Shown: positions 9,005-17,056, counted from the stretch's first letter. The stretch: 35,174 nucleotides of DNA from an uncultured bacterium (GCA_905215855.1 CAJMRT010000021.1:1-35174), one strand, 5' to 3'. Notes: generated from the letters alone by a model not told the origin. Translations and numbers: made by a program.

Positions 9005-10408
9005 TTATTTTACAAGCTCGCCCTTTAATATCCAGTTGCGAGCCTTTGTTATTTTTACATTTTGGAATGTTCCGATACAGTCCTTTGATCCTTCAAGCTC
9101 AACAATTATGTTGCCGCTTGTACGGCCGCACAATTCACCGTTCTTATCGTTTTCACTTTCAATAAGCACCTTTTCTGTTTTGCCGACCATTGAAGAACAA
9201 CGCTTTGCCGCAATTTCTTCCTGAACATCAAGAAGCTCACGGAACCACTTTGATTTTTCTTCCGCCGGAATAGGATCGTCCATTTTAGCCGCAGGAGTAC
9301 CGACTCTTGGCGAGAAAATAAAAGTAAAGAGCGATGTGAACTCAACCTCACGGATGAGGGATAAAGTTTCTTTGAAATCTTCATATGTTTCGCCGGGAAA
9401 GCCTACAATAATATCACTTGTAAGTGAAAGACCGTCAATTTTTTCTTTTGCATAATTGATTATTTCAAGATACTTTTTGCGGTCATAATGACGGTTCATT
9501 GCCTTAAGCACTCTGTCCGAACCGCATTGAAACGGAAGATGAAGATGCTTGCTTATATGAGTACCCGACGCAATTGCATCAATAAGCTCCTTAGAACAAT
9601 CCTTTGGATGCGATGTCATAAAGCGAAGCCAGTAATCGCCGTCAATTGAATCAACCTCACGCAAAAGCTGAGAAAAGTTTACATTCTCAGAAAGGCCTTT
9701 GCCGTAGGAATTTACATTTTGACCGAGCAAGGTAATATCTTTGTAACCGGACTCAATCATATTTTTAGCCTCGGAAACGATAATATTCCTTTCACGGCTG
9801 CGTTCTCTGCCTCTTACATAAGGCACAACGCAATATGTACAGAAGTTGTTACAACCGTACATAATCGGTAACCAACCCTTGAAACTGCCGTCACGCTTAA
9901 CAGGAAAGCCCTCATAAAGCAGGTTATCGTCATTACCTCTTTCAAACACTCTCTTTCCGTCAAGAAGAGCGTTATACACAAGTTCGGGAAAATGGTGCAA
10001 TGAATGAGTACCAAACACAAGTCCTACAAAAGGAAAGCTCTTGTAAATTCTGTTTGCAATATGCTCCTGCTCCATCATACAACCGCACAAAGCAATGAGG
10101 ATCTGGGGATGCTTACGCTTTAAATTTTTTAACGCACCGACATTGCCGAACACTCTGTCCTCGGCGTGTTCTCTTACGGCACAGGTATTGAAAAGTATGA
10201 AATCCGCATTATCCGGTTCGTCTGCAAACTCAAATCCTGACTGTTCAAGCATACCTTTGATTTTTTCACTATCCGCCACATTCTGCTGGCAGCCGTATGT
10301 TCTGATATACGCAACAGGCTTCTCTCCTCTTTTGCGGATATCCATAATTTCAGCTATTAAATTCATATACTCCGATTGTTTTTCGGAAATTTTCTGACTG
10401 TCAGGCAA
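9005..10408 (-). CDS. miaB: tRNA-2-methylthio-N6-dimethylallyladenosine synthase MiaB
   Basis: MiaB is a two-cluster radical SAM methylthiotransferase that converts i6A37 to ms2i6A37 in tRNA. The N-terminal UPF0004 domain supplies the auxiliary-cluster cysteines (TYGCQQNVADSEK, FNTCAVREHAEDR, ALCGCMMEQE), the radical SAM triad is YGCNNFCTYCVVPYVRGRE, and a C-terminal TRAM domain ends the 467-residue protein. The start is a TTG at 10408 with a perfect AGGAGG 7 bases upstream. It is the first gene after a good promoter (10444-10472), and the cluster downstream includes miaA, the enzyme that makes its substrate. Confidence 0.97.
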   Translation of the reverse strand: MPDSQKISEKQSEYMNLIAEIMDIRKRGEKPVAYIRTYGCQQNVADSEKIKGMLEQSGFEFADEPDNADFILFNTCAVREHAEDRVFGNVGALKNLKRKHPQILIALCGCMMEQEHIANRIYKSFPFVGLVFGTHSLHHFPELVYNALLDGKRVFERGNDDNLLYEGFPVKRDGSFKGWLPIMYGCNNFCTYCVVPYVRGRERSRERNIIVSEAKNMIESGYKDITLLGQNVNSYGKGLSENVNFSQLLREVDSIDGDYWLRFMTSHPKDCSKELIDAIASGTHISKHLHLPFQCGSDRVLKAMNRHYDRKKYLEIINYAKEKIDGLSLTSDIIVGFPGETYEDFKETLSLIREVEFTSLFTFIFSPRVGTPAAKMDDPIPAEEKSKWFRELLDVQEEIAAKRCSSMVGKTEKVLIESENDKNGELCGRTSGNIIVELEGSKDCIGTFQNVKITKARNWILKGELVK

Positions 10409-10443
10409 AGAAATGCCTCCTAACCCATTGTATTAACTGTTAG

Positions 10444-10472
10444 ATTATAACACAAGATATACGGTTTTTCAA
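10444..10472 (-). promoter_or_regulatory. Sigma-A-type promoter of the miaB-mutS-mutL cluster
   Basis: On the minus strand TTGAAA (10472-10467) and TATAAT (10449-10444) are separated by 17 bases. The miaB start codon lies about 36 bases below the -10 box. No clear terminator separates it from yunB upstream, so some readthrough is possible. Confidence 0.75.
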
Positions 10473-10496
10473 TGTTTTTCACAGGTTTTTCAAAAT

Positions 10497-11150
10497 TTAC
10501 TTCTTATAAGTCTGAAACAGAGAACCGTATCCGGACGGTATATTACCGACTATTACAGATTGTGCAATTTCAAAATCGGTAGTAAATGTTATTTTGCCTG
10601 AATAATCAAGCGAGGTTGTCATTATTTTTGAGGTGAGCAAAAGCTTTATATGGTGGATTGTCTGATTTATTCCCGCTTGTTCAAATGTACTTATAACTTC
10701 CGAGGAAAAACTTCCTGTAAGGTTAAAATTCACGGGAATGCAGGGGCCGACATTTGAGAGTATTGTAATATTCGTAAATGCACCGAGAGGTATTTCAATT
10801 TCATTGTCATATACCTTAGCTATTTCCTTCTGAACAGCTTTCGTGATGTCGGCTTTAATTCTGTTGATTTTAAATGAATCCGTTTCAATGGACTGCACAT
10901 TTCCGTTTTTATCACAGTTAATCTTTGCAATATCGCTGTAAGAATAATTAAGCTTATCAAGTGTATTATTTACTGCATCGCAAACGGAATTTACAGACAA
11001 TATTTCAGCCTGAATTCTTATGTACTCCGGTCTGAAATCTGACAAATGTACTTCGCAGAAAACAGTAACACCGATAATCAGTAAAACCACAGTAAGAAGT
11101 ATTTTCTTTAAAAGAACAAATTTTCTTTTGCACCTTTTTCTGTACAACAT
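10497..11150 (-). CDS. yunB: Sporulation protein YunB
   Basis: YunB is a membrane protein of the mother-cell (sigma-E) programme in B. subtilis, needed for full sporulation; its molecular job is unknown. The product has a basic N-terminus, one membrane helix (about residues 12-32, FVLLKKILLTVVLLIIGVTV) and an exported domain with the family hallmarks IPLGAFTNITILSNVGPCIPV and the nearly invariant EQAGINQTIHHIKLLL. I choose ATG 11150 (218 residues) because GAGGGGTG stands close upstream; an ATG at 11165 has no binding site. It shows that the host lineage forms spores. The 5' region overlaps a hairpin (11153-11189). Confidence 0.93.
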   Translation of the reverse strand: MLYRKRCKRKFVLLKKILLTVVLLIIGVTVFCEVHLSDFRPEYIRIQAEILSVNSVCDAVNNTLDKLNYSYSDIAKINCDKNGNVQSIETDSFKINRIKADITKAVQKEIAKVYDNEIEIPLGAFTNITILSNVGPCIPVNFNLTGSFSSEVISTFEQAGINQTIHHIKLLLTSKIMTTSLDYSGKITFTTDFEIAQSVIVGNIPSGYGSLFQTYKK

Positions 11151-11152
11151 AA

Positions 11153-11189
11153 AAACACCCCTCATATATATACTATACGAAGGGTGTTT
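11153..11189 (-). terminator. Hairpin between the CD1247-like gene and yunB
   Basis: The 8-base arms aaacaccc (11153-11160) and gggtgttt (11182-11189) pair perfectly around a 21-base loop, and on the minus strand the 3' arm ends in a short T-run just before the yunB ATG. It may terminate transcription from efp. Its 3' arm also contains most of the yunB ribosome binding site, so readthrough RNA would hide that site. Confidence 0.55.
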
Positions 11190-11199
11190 GTTTTGTTAA
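11172..11199 (-). promoter_or_regulatory. Possible yunB promoter
   Basis: TTAACA (11199-11194) and TATAGT (11177-11172) are 16 bases apart on the minus strand, right after the upstream stop codon. Initiation here would skip the 5' arm of the hairpin at 11153-11189. A sigma-E promoter is expected from the gene family, but the -10 region CGTATAGT is only a partial match to that consensus, so the sigma factor is undecided. Confidence 0.4.
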
Positions 11200-11688
11200 T
11201 TATTCTTCTGTGTCCGAACAACCGCCGCATGACGCACAATCGACATCACAGTCGTCGTCTTCCTCATCACTGAAGAGATTTGAAAAATCAAACTCGAGGT
11301 TTTCACCGCAGTTTGGACATTCGATTTCGCCTTCAAGAAGGACATCTTCGGAAACATTAAGCTTCTGACCGCATGAATCACAAGTTACCTCATAAAAAGG
11401 ATTCTCTTCATCATCAAAATCATAGTCGTCATCTTCATCGTCATAATCTTCAATGTCATAGTCCTCGTCATCGTAAACATCAGACTCAACATCTGCAAGA
11501 TCCTGATCAATTTCGTCAACCTGAGCGCTTAACTCATCGTAAAGCTCCTCCATATCGGATACTTCAAAAGCCATATCATCAAGAAGATCAATGATTGCGT
11601 TAATAACCTTTACTTCAGGCTTAGACTCATCAAGCTCAAGACCGTCGCAAAGACCGCGAATGTAAGAAATTTTTTCAGTAAGATTCAT
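11200..11688 (-). CDS. CD1247-like protein with acidic stretch, zinc ribbon and Cys tail
   Basis: The N-terminus (MNLTEKISYIRGLCDGLELD, then VINAIIDLLDDMAFEV) matches the clostridial 'CD1247 N-terminal domain' proteins, whose function is unknown. Residues about 60-96 are almost all Asp, Glu and Tyr. A zinc ribbon follows (C103-x2-C106 ... C124-x2-C127, as in CDSCGQ and CPNCGE), then a second acidic patch and the tail C147-x3-C151-x2-C154-x2-C157 (CASCGGC). The tail has the same spacing as that of the YlbF-family protein at 8582-8989. It follows efp by 20 bases and is probably cotranscribed with it. A regulatory or metal-binding role is a guess; I would not assign one. Confidence 0.8.
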   Translation of the reverse strand: MNLTEKISYIRGLCDGLELDESKPEVKVINAIIDLLDDMAFEVSDMEELYDELSAQVDEIDQDLADVESDVYDDEDYDIEDYDDEDDDYDFDDEENPFYEVTCDSCGQKLNVSEDVLLEGEIECPNCGENLEFDFSNLFSDEEDDDCDVDCASCGGCSDTEE

Positions 11689-11708
11689 AACTGATTCTCC
11701 CGCAGAAA

Positions 11709-12266
11709 TTATGCTCTGCCCATATATTCGCCTGTTCTTGTGTCAATCTGAATAACCTCGCCCTCGTCAATGAAGAGGGGAACCTTAATTTCAGCACCTG
11801 TTTCAAGAGTTGCAGGCTTTGTAGCGTTAGTTGCTGTGTCACCTTTAAAGCCGGGATCTGTCTTTGTAACCTTAAGTTCAACAAAGTTCGGAGGCTCAAT
11901 ACCGAATACATTGCCCTTGTAAGAAAGAACCTTGCACACCATATTTTCCTTAACAAACTTAAAGCTGTCGCCGAGAACGCTCTTGTTAATCGGGATCTGC
12001 TCCCATGTTTCTGTATCCATGAAGTAGTAAAGATCGCCGTCTGAATAGCTGTATTCCATATCCTTTCTGTCAATGAAAGCTGTGGGATACTTATCGTTCG
12101 GGTTGAAAGTTTTTTCAACTACTGCGCCTGTAATAACATTTCTGATTTTAGTTCTTACAAATGCAGCACCCTTACCTGGCTTTACATGCTGGAATTCAAT
12201 GATTGATACAACCTGACCGTCCATTTCAAATGTAACGCCGTTTCTGAAATCACCTGCTGATATCAT
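11709..12266 (-). CDS. efp: Translation elongation factor P
   Basis: EF-P binds between the P and E sites of the ribosome and relieves stalling at consecutive prolines. The 185-residue product has the usual length and three beta-barrel domains. The tip loop reads HVKPGKGAAFVRTK with K32, the position modified in B. subtilis. The C-terminal signature appears as DTRTGEYMGRA. AGGAGG lies 8 bases before the ATG. Gene order aroQ, M24 peptidase, efp matches B. subtilis, but here efp also has its own promoter (12334-12362). Confidence 0.98.
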   Translation of the reverse strand: MISAGDFRNGVTFEMDGQVVSIIEFQHVKPGKGAAFVRTKIRNVITGAVVEKTFNPNDKYPTAFIDRKDMEYSYSDGDLYYFMDTETWEQIPINKSVLGDSFKFVKENMVCKVLSYKGNVFGIEPPNFVELKVTKTDPGFKGDTATNATKPATLETGAEIKVPLFIDEGEVIQIDTRTGEYMGRA

Positions 12267-12333
12267 TAGTAATACCTCCTAATTATCTTTCATACGGAAA
12301 TACGGTAATGTATGCCGTAATATAACAATTTAC

Positions 12334-12362
12334 ATTATACATAACAATGACAAAAAATGCAA
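12334..12362 (-). promoter_or_regulatory. Sigma-A-type promoter of efp
   Basis: On the minus strand TTGCAT (12362-12357) and a perfect TATAAT (12339-12334) are 17 bases apart in the 104-base gap before efp. The roughly 60-base leader contains a weak inverted repeat, TACGG/CCGTA, of no clear meaning. Confidence 0.7.
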
Positions 12363-12370
12363 GACTTTTA

Positions 12371-13462
12371 TTACACAATAATGAGTTCTTTGGGGAGTGA
12401 AACAAAGTTTTTGTAACCTGTATCAGTCACGCAAAGCATATCTTCAATGCGAACACCGAATTTACCCGGCAGATATATTCCCGGTTCATCGGTTATTATC
12501 ATACCTTTTTTCAGCATTGTTTCACTTCTCGGAGATACAACGGGAGATTCGTGGATATCAAGACCCACACCGTGACCGGTTGCATGACCGAAATATTTTC
12601 CGTAACCGTTTTCCGAGATTATATCCCTTGCAATTTTATCAATATTAGAACATTTTGCTCCGGGTTTTACGCTGTCGAGTACAGCAAGCTGAGCTTTTAA
12701 TACGATGTCATAAACCTTTTTCATTTCTTCATCAGCCGACTTGATTGCTACCGTACGCGTAGTATCACTGTGATAGCCGTCAAAAATTGAGCCGATATCA
12801 AAAGTAAAGAAATCTCCCTCACTGACAATATCATCTGACGGAACTCCGTGAGGCAATGAAGTCTTTTTTCCTGTAATCGTGATGAGATCAAATGAAACAC
12901 CCTCACCGCCGTTAAGCTTTATGAGATGTTCAAGCTCAAGTGCAACCCTGCGTTCGCTGACACCGGGCTTAAGGTAATTAAGCACTTCAAGATATGACTT
13001 TTCGGTTATCTCCTGCGCTTTAGCTATTTTTTTAATTTCTGATTCATCCTTGATACATCTGATTTCTTCAATCTTATGATCAAGACTGCCGTCACAAACG
13101 CACTCAATATTATTTTCCGAAAAAGCCTTTTTAAAACGATTATATTTTTCAACCGTAATATCGGACGCCTCAAAAAACACATTCACAACAGACTTGTTTT
13201 TAAATTCGCTTATAAGGTTTTTAAACAACTTAGTAAAGCAAACAACCCTGCATCCGCTTGATTTTTTTAAAGCAGCCTCATAATATCTGAAATCAACGAA
13301 AAGAACCGTTTCATTTTCAGTTACAAGCAAATAGCCCTCGCTGTGAAAAAATCCGCAAAAATAGCCGATATTCTTCTCATTAGTTAACAAAACAGCCTGA
13401 CTGTTACTGTCAATAACCGTCTTTAAATTTTCAAGTCTTTGCTCAAATAAAGAGTTTTGCAT
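12371..13462 (-). CDS. M24-family Xaa-Pro aminopeptidase/dipeptidase
   Basis: This is a pita-bread metallopeptidase that removes residues next to proline. The N-terminal creatinase-like domain (residues 1 to about 130) precedes a catalytic domain with all five metal ligands in place: FDIGSIFDGYHSDTTRT (two Asp), GHATGHGVGLDIHE (His), ITDEPGIY (Glu) and VRIEDM (Glu). The start is ATG 13462, sharing a base with the aroQ stop (TAATG), with AAAGGA upstream; an ORF extension to 13537 runs inside aroQ and is not used. It corresponds to YqhT/PapA of B. subtilis by position. Prolidase versus aminopeptidase P specificity cannot be told from sequence. Length is 363 residues. Confidence 0.92.
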   Translation of the reverse strand: MQNSLFEQRLENLKTVIDSNSQAVLLTNEKNIGYFCGFFHSEGYLLVTENETVLFVDFRYYEAALKKSSGCRVVCFTKLFKNLISEFKNKSVVNVFFEASDITVEKYNRFKKAFSENNIECVCDGSLDHKIEEIRCIKDESEIKKIAKAQEITEKSYLEVLNYLKPGVSERRVALELEHLIKLNGGEGVSFDLITITGKKTSLPHGVPSDDIVSEGDFFTFDIGSIFDGYHSDTTRTVAIKSADEEMKKVYDIVLKAQLAVLDSVKPGAKCSNIDKIARDIISENGYGKYFGHATGHGVGLDIHESPVVSPRSETMLKKGMIITDEPGIYLPGKFGVRIEDMLCVTDTGYKNFVSLPKELIIV

Positions 13463-13893
13463 TACATCAAGTCCTTTAATGCATTGATAGCAAGGAAGTA
13501 GCTGTTCTTGCCAAAGCCTGCAATCTGACCTACACAAACAGGCGCAATTACAGATGTATGTCTGAACTCTTCTCTTGCGTGAATATTAGACATATGAACC
13601 TCTACAAAAGGAATCTTCACGCAAGCAATGGCATCTCTTAAAGCATAGCTATAGTGAGTGAGCGCACCTGCGTTAATTACAACACCGTCAAAGCTGCCCT
13701 TTGCCGAATGGATTTTATCAATAAGATCTCCTTCGTGATTTGACTGAAAAACTTCGGCAGAAAAGCCGTTGCTTTCAGCATATGAAATAATCTGCTTTTC
13801 AATATCGGAGGCAGTTTCTTCACCGTATATTCCCTTTTCACGGACGCCTACCATATTGAGATTAGGTCCGAGTATAATAAGAATCTTTTTCAT
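13462..13893 (-). CDS. aroQ: Type II 3-dehydroquinate dehydratase
   Basis: AroQ catalyses the third step of the shikimate pathway, dehydrating 3-dehydroquinate to 3-dehydroshikimate. Family motifs are GPNLNMVGVREKGIYG with the catalytic Tyr, FQSNHEGDLIDKIH, VINAGALTHYSYALRDAI and VEVHMSNIHAREEFRHTS with the active-site His. ATG 13893 gives 143 residues, the usual size, with AAGGTGA upstream. The longer frame to 13932 would start inside the rpsU terminator and is rejected. The stop overlaps the next start (TAATG). No own promoter is evident in the 37 bases between the terminator and the gene. Confidence 0.96.
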   Translation of the reverse strand: MKKILIILGPNLNMVGVREKGIYGEETASDIEKQIISYAESNGFSAEVFQSNHEGDLIDKIHSAKGSFDGVVINAGALTHYSYALRDAIACVKIPFVEVHMSNIHAREEFRHTSVIAPVCVGQIAGFGKNSYFLAINALKDLM

Positions 13894-13930
13894 AGTGTCA
13901 CCTTTTTTCAAAGAAATATGAAGATAAAAC

Positions 13931-13958
13931 AAAAAAGCGGACAGAATGCTCTGTCCGC
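13931..13958 (-). terminator. Intrinsic terminator of rpsU
   Basis: On the minus strand GCGGACAG and CTGTCCGC pair over 8 bases around a 6-base loop and are followed by six T. It lies 8 bases below the rpsU stop. Its sequence is nearly the same as that of the hairpin in the infC leader (33147-33173). Confidence 0.9.
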
Positions 13959-13966
13959 CTGTTTGA

Positions 13967-14143
13967 TTACCTGTATTTGCGTTTGCGAGCTGCTTCGGAT
14001 TTTTTCTTACGCTTTACAGAGGGCTTTTCATAAGCTTCTCTTTTGCGAACCTCAGCAATAACGCCAGCTCTGGCACACTGCTTCTTGAATCTTCTTAAAG
14101 CACTTTCAAGAGATTCATTCTCTTTAAGTCTAATCTCTGCCAT
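13967..14143 (-). CDS. rpsU: 30S ribosomal protein S21
   Basis: This 58-residue frame begins MAEIRLKENESLESALRRFK, continues with KQCARAGVIAEVRKREAYEK and ends in a basic SVKRKKKSEAARKRKYR, a typical Firmicute bS21. S21 joins the 30S platform and helps in initiation. A strong GGGAGGG stands 7 bases before the ATG. It has a consensus promoter (14202-14230) and its own terminator (13931-13958), so it is a single-gene unit. A small hairpin (14155-14176) abuts the ribosome binding site. Confidence 0.97.
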   Translation of the reverse strand: MAEIRLKENESLESALRRFKKQCARAGVIAEVRKREAYEKPSVKRKKKSEAARKRKYR

Positions 14144-14154
14144 CTATCTTCCCT

Positions 14155-14176
14155 CCCATCTGCCACCGGGCATGGG
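14155..14176 (-). promoter_or_regulatory. Hairpin touching the rpsU ribosome binding site
   Basis: On the minus strand CCCAT-GCC, a CGGT loop and GGC-AG-ATGGG form an 8-pair stem with a two-base bulge. Its last GGG is the first part of the GGGAGGG site of rpsU. It could tune S21 translation; this is inference from base pairing only. Confidence 0.45.
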
Positions 14177-14201
14177 TAATTTGCATATAATTGCAAATGT
14201 T

Positions 14202-14230
14202 ATTATACATTATCACTCGAATAATGTCAA
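14202..14230 (-). promoter_or_regulatory. Consensus sigma-A promoter of rpsU
   Basis: Perfect TTGACA (14230-14225) and perfect TATAAT (14207-14202), 17 bases apart, on the minus strand in the 130-base gap between leuS and rpsU. Such a full consensus match suggests strong constitutive expression. Confidence 0.92.
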
Positions 14231-14273
14231 TAGCATTGTAGAAATTTAGGTTAAATTTATTTTAAGAGTTGAA

Positions 14274-16685
14274 TTATGGCTTAACAACAAGATTTACAAG
14301 TTTTTTAGGAACAACAATCTCCTTAATAATATTCGTTCCGTCAATTGCTTTCCTAACATTCTCGTCATTTTTGGCAAGCTCAAGAACTGTATCCTTGTCA
14401 GCGTCAACAGGGATATTGAGTTTAGTCTTAATTTTACCGTTTACCTGAACGACGATTTCCACGCTTTCATCAACACATTTTGACTCGTCATATTTAGGCC
14501 ATTCAGCTTCGGCAAGAATACCATTGCCAAGCTTACAAGCCTCGTAAACTTCTTCCGTAACATGAGGAGCAAACGGATTAAGGAGAATTGAGAAAATTCT
14601 GAGTTCTTCCTTATTGATTGACTTTACATTTGAAATATCGTTGATTAAAGCCATAAGAGTTGCGATGGCGGTATTGAACTTGATATTTTCAATGTCCTCG
14701 CCAACCTTTTTGATTGCCTTGTTAAACGCACTCTCAAGCTCGGGTCTGATTTTGTCACCGTCAATGAGAACATTCTGAAGGTTCCAATAACGCTCAACGA
14801 ATCTGCGGCAGCCTCTGATGCTTGCCTTACTCCACGGAGCAGCCTTTTCAAAGTCACCGATGAACATTTCATATAAACGCATTGTATCTGCACCGTATTC
14901 GTCAACGATTTCATCAGGATTTACGACATTGCCTCTTGACTTGCTCATCTTCTCGCCGTTTTCGCCGAGAATCATACCGTGCGAAGTACGCTTAGCGTAT
15001 GGTTCCGGAGTAGGAACAACACCGATATCATAGAGGAACTTATGCCAGAAACGGCTGTAAAGAAGGTGGAGAGTTGTATGCTCCATACCGCCGTTGTACC
15101 AATCAACAGGTGACCAGTAGTTAAGAGCCTCTTTTGATGCAATGGCATTTTTATTGTGCGGATCCATATATCTGAGATAGTACCACGATGAGCCTGCCCA
15201 CTGAGGCATTGTGTCGGTTTCTCTCTTAGCCTTACCGCCGCAGCAAGGACAGGTTGTGTTAATCCAGTCTGTCATCTTTGCAAGCGGAGATTCGCCGTTA
15301 TCAGTCGGTTCATATGACTCAACCATAGGCAGTCTGAGTGGAAGGTCTTTTTCATCAATCGGAACATAGCCGCACTTCTCACAATATACCATCGGAATAG
15401 GCTCGCCCCAATAACGCTGACGGGAGAATACCCAGTCACGGAGTTTGTAATTTACCTTTGAATGACCTTTGCCCTCACTTGTGAGCCAATCAATAATTTT
15501 TTTCTTTGCTTCATCAACAGTAAGACCGTCAAGCATGCCCGAGTTAACCATAATACCCTTGGCACAATCTGTGTAAGCCTCTTCCTGAACATTGCCGCCC
15601 TTAACAACCTCAATAATAGGAAGGTCGAATTTCTTTGCAAATTCCCAGTCACGGGTATCGTGAGCAGGAACAGCCATAATAGCACCTGTACCGTATGATA
15701 CAAGGACATAATCAGAAATAAAAATCGGGATTTCCTTATTGTTTACAGGGTTTATAGCATTAACGCCGTCAATTCTTACGCCCGTCTTTTCCTTTGCTAC
15801 CTCTGTTCTTTCAAAGTCAGACTTACGCGCGGCAGCCTCCTGATACTTCTTGATTTCGTCCATATTTGAAATCTTGTCAGCCCACTTTTCAATCATTGGG
15901 TGTTCAGGAGAAATTACCATATATGTAGCACCGTAAAGTGTATCGGCACGAGTTGTATAAATTGTAAGTGTGTCGCCTGTCGTAGTTGTAAAATCAACCT
16001 CAGCACCCTTACTTCTGCCGATCCAGTTCTTCTGCTGTGCTTTTACTCTGTCAGGATAATTTACAAGGTCAAGGTCATTGATAAGTCTGTCAGCATATTC
16101 TGTGATTTTAAGCATCCATTGTGACTTAACCTTGTGAACAACTTCACTTCCGCAACGCTCGCAAACGCCGTTTACAACTTCTTCGTTTGCAAGAACACAC
16201 TTACATGAAGTACACCAGTTTACATTCATCTCTTTTTTATAAGCAAGACCGTGCTTATAGAGCTGAATGAAGATCCACTGAGTCCACTTGTAGTATTCGG
16301 GATCTGTCGTATTGATTTCTCTGCTCCAGTCAAAAGAAATACCGAGCGACTGAATCTGCTTTTTAAAGCGGGCAATATTCTTCTTGGTTACGATTTCAGG
16401 GTGAATGTGGTTCTTGATTGCATAGTTCTCGGTAGGAAGACCGAAAGCGTCCCAACCGATAGGATAAAGAACATTGTAACCCTCAAGTCTGCGTTTTCTT
16501 GCAACTGTATCAAGTGCTGTGTACGGACGGGGATGACCTACATGAAGACCCTGTCCAGACGGGTACGGAAACTCGATAAGAGCATAGAATTTTTCTTTTT
16601 CTGTGTCCTCACTTGCGTGGAACACACCCTTATCTTCCCAAATTTTTTGCCATTTTTCTTCTACGGCTTTATGATTGTATTTCAA
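14274..16685 (-). CDS. leuS: Leucyl-tRNA synthetase
   Basis: LeuRS is a class I synthetase charging tRNA-Leu. The HIGH motif is HVGHP after FPYPSGQGL, the KMSKS motif is present in full (GEKMSKSRGNVVNPDE), and there is a CP1 editing domain (TTRADTLYGATYMVISPEHP), zinc-type Cys pairs (CTSCKC, CERCGS, CPCCGG) and a C-terminal anticodon-binding domain; 803 residues is normal. The start is a TTG at 16685 preceded by a perfect AGGAGG. It ends the long run that starts at the SpoU-type methyltransferase, 17 bases after rsfS. There is no room for a T-box leader directly in front of it. Confidence 0.98.
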   Translation of the reverse strand: MKYNHKAVEEKWQKIWEDKGVFHASEDTEKEKFYALIEFPYPSGQGLHVGHPRPYTALDTVARKRRLEGYNVLYPIGWDAFGLPTENYAIKNHIHPEIVTKKNIARFKKQIQSLGISFDWSREINTTDPEYYKWTQWIFIQLYKHGLAYKKEMNVNWCTSCKCVLANEEVVNGVCERCGSEVVHKVKSQWMLKITEYADRLINDLDLVNYPDRVKAQQKNWIGRSKGAEVDFTTTTGDTLTIYTTRADTLYGATYMVISPEHPMIEKWADKISNMDEIKKYQEAAARKSDFERTEVAKEKTGVRIDGVNAINPVNNKEIPIFISDYVLVSYGTGAIMAVPAHDTRDWEFAKKFDLPIIEVVKGGNVQEEAYTDCAKGIMVNSGMLDGLTVDEAKKKIIDWLTSEGKGHSKVNYKLRDWVFSRQRYWGEPIPMVYCEKCGYVPIDEKDLPLRLPMVESYEPTDNGESPLAKMTDWINTTCPCCGGKAKRETDTMPQWAGSSWYYLRYMDPHNKNAIASKEALNYWSPVDWYNGGMEHTTLHLLYSRFWHKFLYDIGVVPTPEPYAKRTSHGMILGENGEKMSKSRGNVVNPDEIVDEYGADTMRLYEMFIGDFEKAAPWSKASIRGCRRFVERYWNLQNVLIDGDKIRPELESAFNKAIKKVGEDIENIKFNTAIATLMALINDISNVKSINKEELRIFSILLNPFAPHVTEEVYEACKLGNGILAEAEWPKYDESKCVDESVEIVVQVNGKIKTKLNIPVDADKDTVLELAKNDENVRKAIDGTNIIKEIVVPKKLVNLVVKP

Positions 16686-16702
16686 AGTAAACCCTCCTGC
16701 AA

Positions 16703-17056
16703 TTAGTCAACGATACCTGCCAGGTCAACGCTTTCGCCGTCCTGCCAAAGTCTTTCAAGATCATAAAAGTCACGGGCTTCATCATCAAACACATTGACTA
16801 TAACATCAATGTAGTCAAGGAGAATCCATGAATTTGATCTGTAACCTTCTATATGACTCACCGAAATTCCTGCCTGATCAAGCTTGTATTCAACCTCATC
16901 GGCAAGCGCCTTGACATGGGTTGAGCTTGTGCCTGTTGCAATTACCATATAGTCGGCAAGAACAGAAACATCGGCAATTTTAATAATCTGAATATCAAGT
17001 CCCTTTTTTGAACTCAGGGCTTTTGCTGCAAGTATTGCTTCATCGTAAGAACTCAT
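16703..17056 (-). CDS. rsfS: Ribosome silencing factor RsfS
   Basis: RsfS (YbeB/Iojap) binds L14 on the 50S subunit and blocks subunit joining in starvation. The 117-residue product shows the family core: DIQIIKIADVSVLADYMVIATGTSSTH split over two strands, EGYRSNSWILLDYIDVIVNVF and the C-terminal FYDLERLWQDGE. It overlaps the end of yqeK by four bases (ATGA), consistent with translational coupling in nadD-yqeK-rsfS, a widespread Firmicute order. Confidence 0.96.
   Translation of the reverse strand: MSSYDEAILAAKALSSKKGLDIQIIKIADVSVLADYMVIATGTSSTHVKALADEVEYKLDQAGISVSHIEGYRSNSWILLDYIDVIVNVFDDEARDFYDLERLWQDGESVDLAGIVD

Noticed and set aside
11675..12118. Minus-strand open frame overlapping efp
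   Set aside because: Out of frame with efp, rich in Leu, Arg and Ser and without motifs; efp itself is certain.
13893..13932. Upstream extension of aroQ
   Set aside because: The added codons begin inside the rpsU terminator and precede the good ribosome binding site of ATG 13893.
14179..14198. Inverted repeat atttgca/tgcaaat before rpsU
   Set aside because: It spans the predicted transcription start, so the RNA would contain only part of it; probably chance in AT-rich DNA.
16251..16706. Plus-strand open frame of 151 codons
   Set aside because: Antisense to the HIGH-motif end of leuS and the end of rsfS; no ribosome binding site or known motif.
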